A stretch of DNA of 64,000 nucleotides from Clostridia bacterium. Lineage in GTDB: Bacteria; Bacillota; Clostridia; Oscillospirales; Acutalibacteraceae. The translations under genes and the position numbers were made by a program. Shown here piece after piece: positions 52,255-60,393 of the stretch. Positions within the stretch are counted from its first letter, which is position 1, and each line of letters starts with the position of its first letter. The notes below the pieces were generated by a model. That model was given only the letters and a program-made list of their open reading frames with translations. It searched no databases and was not told the origin of the DNA. The stretch lies in NCBI GenBank assembly GCA_030532035.1, contig JAUNLX010000004.1:46111-110110 (forward strand). Direction: 5' to 3'.

Positions 52255-53469
52255 ATGAAATTTATTGAAAAAGGAGTTTGTGCTCCAAAAGGTTTTTTGG
52301 CAAACGGAATTCATTGTGGTATAAGGAAAAATAGAGCAAAAAAAGACCTGGCAATAATTTTTTCCTTAGAACCCTGTAAAGCTTGTGCTGTATATACAAC
52401 AAATAAAGTTTGCGGGGCACCAATTAAACTGACTAAAGAGCATTTGAAAAATAATGTAGCCCAAGCAGTTTTGTGCAATAGCGGAGTTGCAAATACCTGT
52501 GCAATTGACGGGGTAGAAAAAGCCGAAAAAATGTGTAATTTCGCCGCCAACAAATTAAATATAAAAAGTGAAGATATGATTATTGCTTCTACTGGTGTAA
52601 TTGGCAAAGAGATAAACATAGAGCCAGTTAAAAACAATATGAATATATTGATTTCTGGTATGACCTCAAATGGTTCAGAAGATGCAGCACTCGCCATAAT
52701 GACAACTGATACAGTGAAAAAAGAAGCTGCCGTCGAATTTGAAATTGACAATAAAGTTTGTAAAATTGGTGGTATTTCTAAAGGTTCTGGAATGATTGCT
52801 CCAAATATGGCGACTATGCTCTGTTTTATAACTTCGGATGTAAATATCGAAACATCACTTCTTGAGCGTGCTCTTCGATCTGTTACTGAAGAAACCTTCA
52901 ACATGCTTTCAATTGACGGCGATACATCTACAAACGATATGGTCTCTATAATGACCAATGGCAATGCTGAAAATAAAATTATTGATACAGAAGATGAAAA
53001 TTATGAAATTTTTGTAGAAGCATTAAAAAAACTCTGTATATCTTTAGTTTGTCAAATGGCTGCCGACGGAGAAGGAGCTACTAAATTATTAATAGCTAAA
53101 GTTGTGGGCGCTCACAATGTTGACTCAGCTCGTAAAATTGCAAAAAGTATTCTTTCTTCTAATTTAGTTAAGACCGCTATGTTTGGAGAAGACGCAAACT
53201 GGGGACGAATTTTATGTGCCGCAGGATATTCGGGTGCCGATATTGATGTTTCAAAAATAGATTTACAGTTTGAATCTGAATACGGAAGTATTTCTCTTTG
53301 TGAAAATGGTTTTGGTGTTGATTTCTCAGAAGAAATGGCCTCTAAAATTCTTTCTGCTAATAAAATTAATATTATTATAAATCTTAACGATGGCAACGAA
53401 ACTGCTCAAGCTTATGGCTGTGATTTGACATATGATTATATTAAAATCAACGGAGATTATAGAACATGA
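52255..53469 (+). CDS. argJ: bifunctional glutamate N-acetyltransferase / ornithine acetyltransferase
   Basis: The 404-residue ArgJ transfers acetyl from N-acetylornithine to glutamate, making the pathway cyclic. The self-cleavage site ATMLCF lies in GSGMIAPNMATMLCF, with Thr as nucleophile of the beta chain; the alpha chain is about residues 1-184. GEDANWGRILCAAGYSGA is also typical. No argA is in the window, so ArgJ may supply both acetyltransfer steps. It overlaps argB by 4 bases. Confidence 0.97.
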   Translation: MKFIEKGVCAPKGFLANGIHCGIRKNRAKKDLAIIFSLEPCKACAVYTTNKVCGAPIKLTKEHLKNNVAQAVLCNSGVANTCAIDGVEKAEKMCNFAANKLNIKSEDMIIASTGVIGKEINIEPVKNNMNILISGMTSNGSEDAALAIMTTDTVKKEAAVEFEIDNKVCKIGGISKGSGMIAPNMATMLCFITSDVNIETSLLERALRSVTEETFNMLSIDGDTSTNDMVSIMTNGNAENKIIDTEDENYEIFVEALKKLCISLVCQMAADGEGATKLLIAKVVGAHNVDSARKIAKSILSSNLVKTAMFGEDANWGRILCAAGYSGADIDVSKIDLQFESEYGSISLCENGFGVDFSEEMASKILSANKINIIINLNDGNETAQAYGCDLTYDYIKINGDYRT

Positions 53470-54320
53470 ACAAAGACTCACGATATGAAATTTTACTATC
53501 CGCACTTCCATATATTCAGCAGTGGGCTAATAAAACCGTCGTTGTAAAATATGGTGGTCACGCAATGCAAAGTGAAAAACTTTGTATGAGTTTGATGAGA
53601 GATTTAGTCTTATTAAATTCAGTCGGTATAAAGGTCGTTTTAGTGCATGGTGGAGGCCCCCAAATTGATGAATTGCTCAAATTATATGGAAAGAAAAGCA
53701 AATTTATCAACGGGTTGAGGTATACTGACGAAGAGACAATGCAAGTAGTTAAAATGGCTCTTGCTGGAGATATAAATAAAAATCTTGTTTCTGCCATTGA
53801 AAAGCAGGGTGGCGAAGCTGTTGGGCTTTGCGGAATTGACGGCAAAATTTTAATTGCCGAAAAAATCGAAGAACCCGACTTGGGGTTTGTTGGGAAAATA
53901 AAAAAAGTAAATTGTGATTTTATAAATCTCTTACTCGACAATTCCTACATCCCCGTAATTTCCACAATTGCAGTAGATGAACAGATGAATGCTTACAATG
54001 TCAATGCAGATTATGCCGCTACAAGAATAGCTTCCGAGCTTCATGCAGAAAAATTTATTTTAATGACAGATATAGAGGGAATTAGAAAAGATGTCGACGA
54101 TCCATCCACTTTAATCTCTAAAATCGATATATCTGATTTGCCTAAATTAAAAGAAGAGGGCGTTATCTCTGGCGGTATGATACCTAAAGTTGATAGTTGT
54201 GCCGCTGCTATAAGACAGGGAGTAAATTCCGTACATATACTCAACGGAACAACAGAACACTCTATTTTAATTGAACTTTTTTCTAAGGAGGGTATAGGAA
54301 CAATGTTCCAAAAGATATGA
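53466..54320 (+). CDS. argB: acetylglutamate kinase
   Basis: A 284-residue amino-acid kinase that phosphorylates N-acetylglutamate. VVKYGGHAM binds ATP phosphates, VLVHGGGPQID is the glycine-rich substrate loop and GGMIPKVDSC carries the catalytic Lys. An N-terminal helix before the kinase core (YEILLSALPYIQQW) suggests the hexameric, arginine-inhibited form (inference). Four-base overlaps link it to argJ and argD. Confidence 0.97.
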   Translation: MNKDSRYEILLSALPYIQQWANKTVVVKYGGHAMQSEKLCMSLMRDLVLLNSVGIKVVLVHGGGPQIDELLKLYGKKSKFINGLRYTDEETMQVVKMALAGDINKNLVSAIEKQGGEAVGLCGIDGKILIAEKIEEPDLGFVGKIKKVNCDFINLLLDNSYIPVISTIAVDEQMNAYNVNADYAATRIASELHAEKFILMTDIEGIRKDVDDPSTLISKIDISDLPKLKEEGVISGGMIPKVDSCAAAIRQGVNSVHILNGTTEHSILIELFSKEGIGTMFQKI

Positions 54321-55492
54321 ATTTTGAGCAAATAAAGAAAAATTCTGCAGCCTTTTTGCCTACTTACTCCAGAGAAGAAGTTTGCTTTGTAAAGGGTAAA
54401 AATGCAACTTTGACTTCTATTACAGGCGACAAATATATTGATTTTGCCAGTGGCATAGGAGTTATGTCTTTGGGTTATAACGACCATGACTGGAATTATG
54501 CAATAATTAAGCAAACTAAAAATTTGGCTCACACTTCTAACTTGTTTTACAACGAGCCTTCAGCTAAGTTAGCTAAAATGTTAACTGATTTATCAGGTCT
54601 AAGCTTTGTATTTTTCGGTAATTCAGGAGCGGAAGCCAACGAATGTGCAATTAAACTCGCAAGAAAATACGCAAGCGACAAATATGAAAAAAAAAGAAAT
54701 AAAATTATAACCTTGAAAGATTCTTTCCATGGCAGAACTCTTGCAACCTTGAGTGCAACAGGACAAGAGGCTTTTCACAAAGATTTTGCTCCTCTCCCCG
54801 ATGGATTTGAATCTGTCGCTTCTGGAGATTTAGAGGGCTTTTGTGAAAAAATATTAAAAGACGATGTTGCCGCCGTTATGGTAGAACTCGTTCAAGGTGA
54901 AGGCGGAGTTAATGAGGCAGACAAAGAATTTATTGAGGCTGTCTGCTCTATGTGTAAATCAAATGACATTTTATTTATTGTAGATGAAGTTCAAACCGGT
55001 ATTGGGCGTTGTGGGAGTTTGTTTTTATTTGAAAAATATAATATTTGTCCCGATATAGTAACTCTCGCAAAAGGTCTTGGTGGCGGTTTGCCTATTGGAG
55101 CTTGTTTGGCTGATTTTAAATTAGAAAAAGTTTTTTCTCCCGGAGATCACGGCTCAACCTTTGGCGGAAATCCTGTTGTATGCGCTGGTGCCTGTGTTGT
55201 GCTATCAAAGATGACTTCAAATTTTTTGAAAACTGTAAATGAAAAGGGCGAATATATAAAAAAAGAGTTAGAACAATTTGATGAATTTTATGATATAACT
55301 CAACAAGGTCTTATGATTGGCGTTTCACTTAAAACTATGGAAGTCAAGAATTTAGTTTCTCTATTACTCGAAAATGGGCTTGTTGTTTTGAGTTCAAAAC
55401 ACAATCGTCTGAGACTGCTACCACCTTTAAAAATTTCATATCGAGAAATAAATAAGGGAATTAAAATTATTCGGAGTGTACTTGAGCAATGA
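54317..55492 (+). CDS. argD: acetylornithine aminotransferase
   Basis: A 391-residue class III PLP aminotransferase. FFGNSGAEANECAIKLAR binds PLP phosphate, VDEVQTGIGRCG holds the ring Asp, and the PLP Lys is in VTLAKGLGGGLPIGA. It transaminates N-acetylglutamate semialdehyde with glutamate. The position between argB and argF, with 4-base overlaps, supports argD rather than ornithine or GABA aminotransferase. Confidence 0.96.
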   Translation: MNFEQIKKNSAAFLPTYSREEVCFVKGKNATLTSITGDKYIDFASGIGVMSLGYNDHDWNYAIIKQTKNLAHTSNLFYNEPSAKLAKMLTDLSGLSFVFFGNSGAEANECAIKLARKYASDKYEKKRNKIITLKDSFHGRTLATLSATGQEAFHKDFAPLPDGFESVASGDLEGFCEKILKDDVAAVMVELVQGEGGVNEADKEFIEAVCSMCKSNDILFIVDEVQTGIGRCGSLFLFEKYNICPDIVTLAKGLGGGLPIGACLADFKLEKVFSPGDHGSTFGGNPVVCAGACVVLSKMTSNFLKTVNEKGEYIKKELEQFDEFYDITQQGLMIGVSLKTMEVKNLVSLLLENGLVVLSSKHNRLRLLPPLKISYREINKGIKIIRSVLEQ

Positions 55493-56394
55493 AAGATTTA
55501 TTAAAAATATCAGATTTAAACAAGGAAGAAATTTTATCCATTTTAGACCTTGCAGATAAATTAAAATATGAAAAACAAAATGGAATCGAACACAAACATT
55601 TATCCGGTAAAACTCTGGGTATGATTTTCAAAAAAGCATCCACAAGAACTCGAGTTTCCTTTGAAACCGGCATGTATCAATTAGGCGGTTATGCTCTATT
55701 TTTGCAAGAAAATGTTATGCAAATTGGACGAGGTGAACCCACTAAAGATACAGCAAGAGTTTTATCTCGTTATGTAGATGGAATTATGATTAGAACTTTT
55801 GAGCAAGAGGAAGTTGAAACTTTAGCGAAATTTTCCGACGTGCCCGTTATTAACGGACTTACAGACTTTGCCCATCCTTGCCAAGTGCTTGCCGATTTAA
55901 TGACTATAAGAGAATATAAAAATGATTTTGATAATTTAACCATGTGTTATATAGGCGACGGCAACAATATGGCAAATTCATTGATTGTCGGGGCTCTTAA
56001 AGTGGGAATGAATATTCATATTGCTTGTCCCAAAGGATATGAACCAGATTCTGAAGTTTTAGATTTTGCACAATCTTTTGGCGATAAATTTATGTTGACA
56101 GAAGATCCGCTCGTCGCTGCACAGGGTGTGGATGTCGTATATACAGATGTTTGGTCATCTATGGGCGACGAAGAAAATGCCGAAGAGAGAGCAAAAGCTT
56201 TTCAAGGAATTTACCAAGTGAATGAAGATTTAATGTCCCATACAGATGACGCCATTATTCTTCATTGTTTGCCAGCTCACCGAGAAGAAGAAATAACAAA
56301 TGAAAGCTTTGAAAAACATGCGAAAGAAATTTTTGATGAAGCCGAAAACAGACTCCATGCCCAAAAAGCAGTTATGGTAAGCTTGATGAAATAA
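55489..56394 (+). CDS. argF: ornithine carbamoyltransferase
   Basis: The 301-residue enzyme makes citrulline from ornithine and carbamoyl phosphate. KASTRTRVSFE is the carbamoyl-phosphate loop, DFAHPCQVLADLMTI and HCLPAHR complete the active site (HCLP Cys binds ornithine). It is the last gene of the operon and overlaps argD by 4 bases. A strong terminator follows 15 bases later. Anabolic function fits the operon. Confidence 0.97.
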   Translation: MKDLLKISDLNKEEILSILDLADKLKYEKQNGIEHKHLSGKTLGMIFKKASTRTRVSFETGMYQLGGYALFLQENVMQIGRGEPTKDTARVLSRYVDGIMIRTFEQEEVETLAKFSDVPVINGLTDFAHPCQVLADLMTIREYKNDFDNLTMCYIGDGNNMANSLIVGALKVGMNIHIACPKGYEPDSEVLDFAQSFGDKFMLTEDPLVAAQGVDVVYTDVWSSMGDEENAEERAKAFQGIYQVNEDLMSHTDDAIILHCLPAHREEEITNESFEKHAKEIFDEAENRLHAQKAVMVSLMK

Positions 56395-56408
56395 AAATTG
56401 TATAAACT

Positions 56409-56448
56409 AATTATCCTACTTGTAAATTTACAAGTAGGATAATTTTTT
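56409..56448 (+). terminator. terminator of the arg operon
   Basis: AATTATCCTACTTGTAAA / TTTACAAGTAGGATAATT, an 18-bp perfect palindrome, followed by a T run. Confidence 0.92.
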
Positions 56449-56628
56449 TAAAAATAAAAAGCCAGAGCAAAATTTGCACTGAATTTTTTATATAACTTTT
56501 ATATAACATTATACAATACTATACATCAACAAATGATTTTATTCACTTAAAAATATAAGCGTCAAAGCCTTGATATATCTCTATTTCCTCGCAATATCAA
56601 GGAAACAGAGAAAATCAAGATTATGCAA
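56449..56628. other. intergenic region 3' of ssrA
   Basis: 180 AT-rich bases with no ORF of note. The one structure is a 9-bp inverted repeat CCTTGATAT (56568-56576) / ATATCAAGG (56594-56602), which on the minus strand lies 27-60 bases after the tmRNA and may help end transcription, although its T tract is poor. Confidence 0.4.
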
Positions 56629-56980
56629 TGGTGGAGATGGCGGCAATCGAAACCGCGTCCGAGCACTCATCCGCAAAGTTTTCTACGAGCGTAGTCAATT
56701 TAATTTATTCATTCCAAAATAAAAATTAACAAAATCTTTTGAAATATATTCCCTGTAATCATGATACACTTCGGAAAAAAGCATATTCACGTACCCCGCT
56801 AAAATGACACCGTACGATAAAACTGCGGGAGGTTTTAAAGACGATGGCAACTTATATTAAGCTGCTTGTAATTGTAAATTTTTGTCGTTTCTTATTGAAA
56901 CTTGTGACATTTTAAGGTGATTATCACAGCACCGCTCGCTTTCCTTTGTTTTTAAGCCCCGTCGAAATCCTTTCATCCCC
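56629..56980 (-). ncRNA. ssrA: transfer-messenger RNA (tmRNA)
   Basis: The minus strand begins GGGGATG and continues with AAGGATTTCGACGGGG, ending in CATCTCCACCA; the two ends pair as a tRNA-like acceptor and the 3' part has a T arm with TTCGATT. The length is 352 nt. The tag frame ends AAT TTA CAA TTA CAA GCA GCT TAA (plus 56857-56880), giving NDKNLQLQAA if aligned to the E. coli ANDENYALAA tag. In that alignment the resume codon would be AGA rather than GCA. smpB lies immediately upstream. Confidence 0.95.
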
Positions 56981-57433
56981 TTATCTATCTTTTAATGCAT
57001 AGTCAATCTTTCTTTGTGCTTCTTTTTTAGCGGCAACAGCTCTCTTATCATACAATTTTTTGCCTTTACAAAGTCCAATATTTAGCTTTAACTTTCCAGA
57101 TTTGAAATAAGCTGATAGAGGAATAAGAGTATAACCTTGTTGCTTAGAAAGCCCAAATAAACGATTTATTTCTTTTCTATGCATAAGAAGTTTTCTCTTG
57201 CGTTTAGGTTCATGATTAAATCTGTTTCCAGTTTCATAGGGACTTATATGCATAGAGTAAACAAAAAGTTCTCCTTTATCAAATCCACAATATGAATCTT
57301 TGAGATTTATTCTGCCCATTCTAACGCTTTTAACTTCTGTTCCACGCAGAGCTATACCCGCTTCAAATTCACTTTCCACAAAATAATCATGATAAGCTTT
57401 TTTATTTTTTGTGACTTGAATTATTTCGCTCAT
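56981..57433 (-). CDS. smpB: SsrA-binding protein SmpB
   Basis: The 150-residue partner of tmRNA in trans-translation. Family features: NKKAYHDYFVESEFEAGIAL with GTEVKSVR, CGFDKGELFVYSMHISPYE, and the basic C-terminal tail (KGKKLYDKR, then AAKKEAQRKIDYALK) that mimics an mRNA in the A site. It is followed directly, without gap, by the ssrA gene, so the two products are made from one region. Confidence 0.97.
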   Translation of the reverse strand: MSEIIQVTKNKKAYHDYFVESEFEAGIALRGTEVKSVRMGRINLKDSYCGFDKGELFVYSMHISPYETGNRFNHEPKRKRKLLMHRKEINRLFGLSKQQGYTLIPLSAYFKSGKLKLNIGLCKGKKLYDKRAVAAKKEAQRKIDYALKDR

Positions 57434-57454
57434 ACTGCCCTGCCTTTCATTTTA

Positions 57455-58048
57455 TCATATTTCGCTGCGTCCTTCCATTGCTTTACTGAGTGTCACTATG
57501 TCGGCATATTCTAAATTAGCTCCCACAGGCATTCCATAAGCAAGTCGAGTTGTCTTTACTCCAAGAGGTTTTAAAAGTCTCGAAATATATGTTGCTGTCG
57601 TATCTCCCTCGCCAGTTAAATTAGTTGCCATTATGACTTCTTTAACTCCATCTAATCTTTCTAAAAGACGACCTATAGTGAGATCATCTGGCCCAATTCC
57701 ATTTAATGGCGAAAGAGCTCCATGAAGCACATGATAAAGACCCTTATAATTATTTGTATTCTCTATTGCAGTAACATCACGGGGATCTTCCACAACACAA
57801 ATTACAGTTTTATCTCTCGACGAATCATCACATATATCGCAAATCTCTCTGTCGGTCAAATTACAACAAAATTTGCATTTTTGCACAGTTTTCTTGACTT
57901 CCATTATGGAATTTGCAAAATCTAAAGCACGATTTTTATCCATATTCATAACGGCAAATGCCATTCGCTGTGCACTTTTATTGCCTACTCCAGGGAAAGA
58001 CTGAAAATGTTCAATTAACTTTGTAAGTGCAGTTATGTCTCGAGCCAA
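57455..58048 (-). CDS. recR: recombination protein RecR
   Basis: A 197-residue RecR acting with RecO/RecF in recombinational repair. It has an N-terminal helix-hairpin-helix (FPGVGNKSAQRMAF), a zinc finger in CKFCCNLTDREICDIC (two C-x2-C pairs) and a Toprim domain (VICVVEDPRDVTAIE, TNLTGEGDTTATYISRLL). It sits in the conserved dnaX-ybaB-recR order, with its ATG right after the ybaB stop. Confidence 0.97.
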   Translation of the reverse strand: MARDITALTKLIEHFQSFPGVGNKSAQRMAFAVMNMDKNRALDFANSIMEVKKTVQKCKFCCNLTDREICDICDDSSRDKTVICVVEDPRDVTAIENTNNYKGLYHVLHGALSPLNGIGPDDLTIGRLLERLDGVKEVIMATNLTGEGDTTATYISRLLKPLGVKTTRLAYGMPVGANLEYADIVTLSKAMEGRSEI

Positions 58049-58390
58049 TTAAAACAATCCTCCGAGTCCTGGCATATTTATGCCGTCAGTAAGTCCGCCC
58101 ATTCCCTTTTCCATCGCGTCTGTAGCCTTTCTCATAGCTTCATTTATAGATGCCATAATGAGATCTTGCAACATCTCCACATCTTCTGGGTCAACAACTT
58201 CGGGATTTATTTTTATCGATTTGAGTTCATGTGCTCCCGTTACTTCAACTTCTATAGCTCCGCCACCAGCAGAAGCACGAAAAATGCTTTCCTCAATCTC
58301 TTGTTGTTTTTTGTTCATATCCTCCTGCATAGTTTGCAGTTTTTTCATCATTTCTCCCCTTGAGGGGCCTTTAGGTATATTAGCTTTCAT
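58049..58390 (-). CDS. ybaB: YbaB/EbfC nucleoid-associated protein
   Basis: 113 residues: two long helices around a small beta sheet (GGGAIEVEVTGAHELKSIKINPE), and a Gly/Met-rich tail. YbaB forms a dimer that binds DNA. The N-terminus MKANIPKGPSRGEMMKK has extra basic residues. It stands between dnaX and recR, as in most bacteria, with GGAGG before its start. Confidence 0.95.
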   Translation of the reverse strand: MKANIPKGPSRGEMMKKLQTMQEDMNKKQQEIEESIFRASAGGGAIEVEVTGAHELKSIKINPEVVDPEDVEMLQDLIMASINEAMRKATDAMEKGMGGLTDGINMPGLGGLF

Positions 58391-58402
58391 ATTTCCTCCA
58401 TT

Positions 58403-60004
58403 TTACAGTTCAAAACCTGCTTTATTTATTGTATCAATTAAATCGTCTACGCTCTTTTCTGTCTCGACGACCTCTTCCTTTTTTTTCTCATTATTTTCAT
58501 CTTTGTCAGATATACAGAGTTCAAATCCCTTGCCATAAATTTCTGAGATAGCTTCTTTTATAATTGACAAGTGCTTTTTTTCTTTGGACATATGACAAAA
58601 TAAAGGACTGGCACCTTTTATAGAAATTTTATTATCCTCGTTGTCAATTTCAGCACAGTCTAAAGTTCCAGATAAAATACGGTCTTTTTTATAAATACAA
58701 ACAATGAATTTCTTTATTTTTTCTTGCTCATTTGAATTTTCTTCTTTGTTTTCAACAGTTGGAATTTCTTCGATTTTTATTTTCGGTTTCTCTACAACTT
58801 CTTTATTTTCTTTAATTTGATTTTCCTTTTGTTCTTTTACATCATCTTTTTTCAGATTTTCAGTTTCTTTTTTTTCTGGAATTTCTATTTTACAATCACT
58901 ATTTGTTTTTACAGTCGAATCATTAAAAAGCTCACATAATTTTATAACGGCAATTTCCATTTCAACTAATCTATTAGCGCCATTTTTTAAATTTATTCTG
59001 CTTTGCTCAATAATATCAAGTGATTCAATTATATTACTTAAGGTAATTTTTTGAGCACAAGAATTATAAAAATCCATTTCTGATTTTTCAAGATTTAATA
59101 ATTCTCCACCATTTGAAACTGCTTTAGAAAGCATAATATTCCTGAAAGCCATTATGAGCGAATCGCAAAATCTCTCCATATCTGAAAGATCTTTATATAA
59201 TTGTTCCACATTTTTAAGTGCTGTTGAAGTATCTGACTTAATAACAGCTGAGACCACTTCATATAATTTTGTTTTGTCGGCAAGCCCAATAACTTCGTGA
59301 ACTGTGTCCAAAGTTACTTTGTTATCCTTTGAAATACACTGATCTAAAATAGAAAGAGCGTCTCTCATTGCACCATCTGCAAGTGAAGCAATTAAATTTG
59401 CCGCTTCATCCGTAATAGAAGCTCCTTCATTTTGAACGACAAAATGTATTCTTTTCGCAATATCAGAAATTGAGATTCTCTTGAAATCGAATCGTTGACA
59501 CCTTGAAATAATCGTATTGGGTAATTTATGAATTTCTGTCGTAGCTAAAATAAATTTCACATGTTCCGGTGGTTCTTCTAAAGTTTTAAGCAGAGCATTA
59601 AAGGCTCCACCAGATAACATATGAACTTCGTCTATAATATAAACTCGATATTTGGCATATACAGGAGTAAAGTTTGCCTCATCTCTAAGTTGTCTTATGT
59701 TATCTACGCCATTATTGGAAGCTGCGTCAATTTCAAGTATGTCAGTTACTGCACCATCATCAATAGCCTTACAAACCTCACATTCATTACAGGGATCGCC
59801 ATTTTGGGGATTCAGACAATTAACTGCTTTTGCCAGTATTTTTGCACAAGATGTTTTACCGGTCCCCCTTGAACCGGTAAAAAGATAAGCATGAAAATGT
59901 CTGTTTTCATTTATTTGATTTTTAAGCGTCTGCGTTATCGGTTCTTGCCCCACAACATCTGAAAAAGTTTGAGGTCGATATTTTCGATATAAAGCTAAAT
60001 ACAT
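58403..60004 (-). CDS. dnaX: DNA polymerase III subunits gamma/tau
   Basis: The 533-residue clamp-loader ATPase. Walker A GSRGTGKTSCAK is near residue 45; zinc ligands are in CLNPQNGDPCNECEVC; Walker B DEVHML and sensor 1 ATTEIHK follow; the SRC motif is in TIISRCQRFDF. A Glu/Lys-rich linker (about 375-440) leads to a short tau-like end. No convincing frameshift signal for a separate gamma product was found. AAGGGGAT precedes the ATG; the SRP RNA gene lies just upstream. Confidence 0.97.
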   Translation of the reverse strand: MYLALYRKYRPQTFSDVVGQEPITQTLKNQINENRHFHAYLFTGSRGTGKTSCAKILAKAVNCLNPQNGDPCNECEVCKAIDDGAVTDILEIDAASNNGVDNIRQLRDEANFTPVYAKYRVYIIDEVHMLSGGAFNALLKTLEEPPEHVKFILATTEIHKLPNTIISRCQRFDFKRISISDIAKRIHFVVQNEGASITDEAANLIASLADGAMRDALSILDQCISKDNKVTLDTVHEVIGLADKTKLYEVVSAVIKSDTSTALKNVEQLYKDLSDMERFCDSLIMAFRNIMLSKAVSNGGELLNLEKSEMDFYNSCAQKITLSNIIESLDIIEQSRINLKNGANRLVEMEIAVIKLCELFNDSTVKTNSDCKIEIPEKKETENLKKDDVKEQKENQIKENKEVVEKPKIKIEEIPTVENKEENSNEQEKIKKFIVCIYKKDRILSGTLDCAEIDNEDNKISIKGASPLFCHMSKEKKHLSIIKEAISEIYGKGFELCISDKDENNEKKKEEVVETEKSVDDLIDTINKAGFEL

Positions 60005-60018
60005 ATAATCCCCTTATA

Positions 60019-60056
60019 TAAAAAACAAAGGTGCTTTCACTTTATCATACAGCACC
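60019..60056 (-). terminator. terminator of the SRP RNA gene
   Basis: On the minus strand GGTGCT (the 3' end of the SRP RNA) can pair with AGCACC about 15 bases later, followed by TTTGTTTTTT. It separates ffs from dnaX. Confidence 0.75.
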
Positions 60057-60152
60057 CCGATGATCCGTGGCACCCGTTGCGGTCCGCTTAATGCTGCTCG
60101 GTTCCCCGCCTGACATGATTCACGGTGCACCGTCGCACGGGACCGAAGTGCT
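60051..60152 (-). ncRNA. ffs: signal recognition particle RNA (small bacterial type)
   Basis: The minus strand holds the universal SRP helix 8: TGTCAGG, a CGG-GGAA-CCG tetraloop hairpin and AGCAGCATTAAG, flanked by GTGCACCGTG and CGGGTGCCACGG that pair in the long stem. AGCAC at the 5' end pairs with GTGCT at the 3' end. About 102 nt, the short form without Alu domain. Ends are approximate. An overlapping plus-strand ORF (60067-60282) is a shadow. Confidence 0.92.
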
Positions 60153-60188
60153 ATATGATGAAATAAAAGCATCCTCCGCTCTCGGCTT

Positions 60189-60217
60189 ATTATATCTCAA
60201 AAAGTGTTCAAAGGCAA
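60189..60217 (-). promoter_or_regulatory. promoter of the SRP RNA gene
   Basis: On the minus strand TTGCCT (plus 60212-60217), 17 bases, TATAAT (60189-60194). About 28 bases of leader would be removed to give the mature 5' end. Confidence 0.65.
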
Positions 60218-60305
60218 GCATTAAGAACGGTCTTGCAAGTTTACCTTTCGCTAAACATTACATACCTTTTACAATAAATTAAACTTTCTAAACACATTTA
60301 TAACA

Positions 60306-60335
60306 TTGTATTTTAGTGTGATTTTGTGATATAAT
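60306..60335 (+). promoter_or_regulatory. promoter of secA
   Basis: TTGTAT (60306-60311), 18 bases, and the extended -10 TGA-TATAAT (60327-60335). The leader is about 50 bases; AAGGAG is rather far (about 12 bases) from the ATG. Confidence 0.6.
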
Positions 60336-60393
60336 TCTAAAGCGTATAAATTATAGTATATTTTGACTTTAAACGAAGGAGCAAGTACATATA

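Noticed and set aside
58403..58880. Programmed -1 frameshift in dnaX for a separate gamma subunit
   Set aside because: A-rich stretches exist (GAG AAA AAA AAG near the end and CTG AAA AAA GAT in the linker), but the first is too close to the C-terminus and the second is not in the A-AAA-AAG phase.
60067..60282. 71-residue plus-strand ORF
   Set aside because: It lies antisense to the SRP RNA gene and has no ribosome site; it is a chance open frame.
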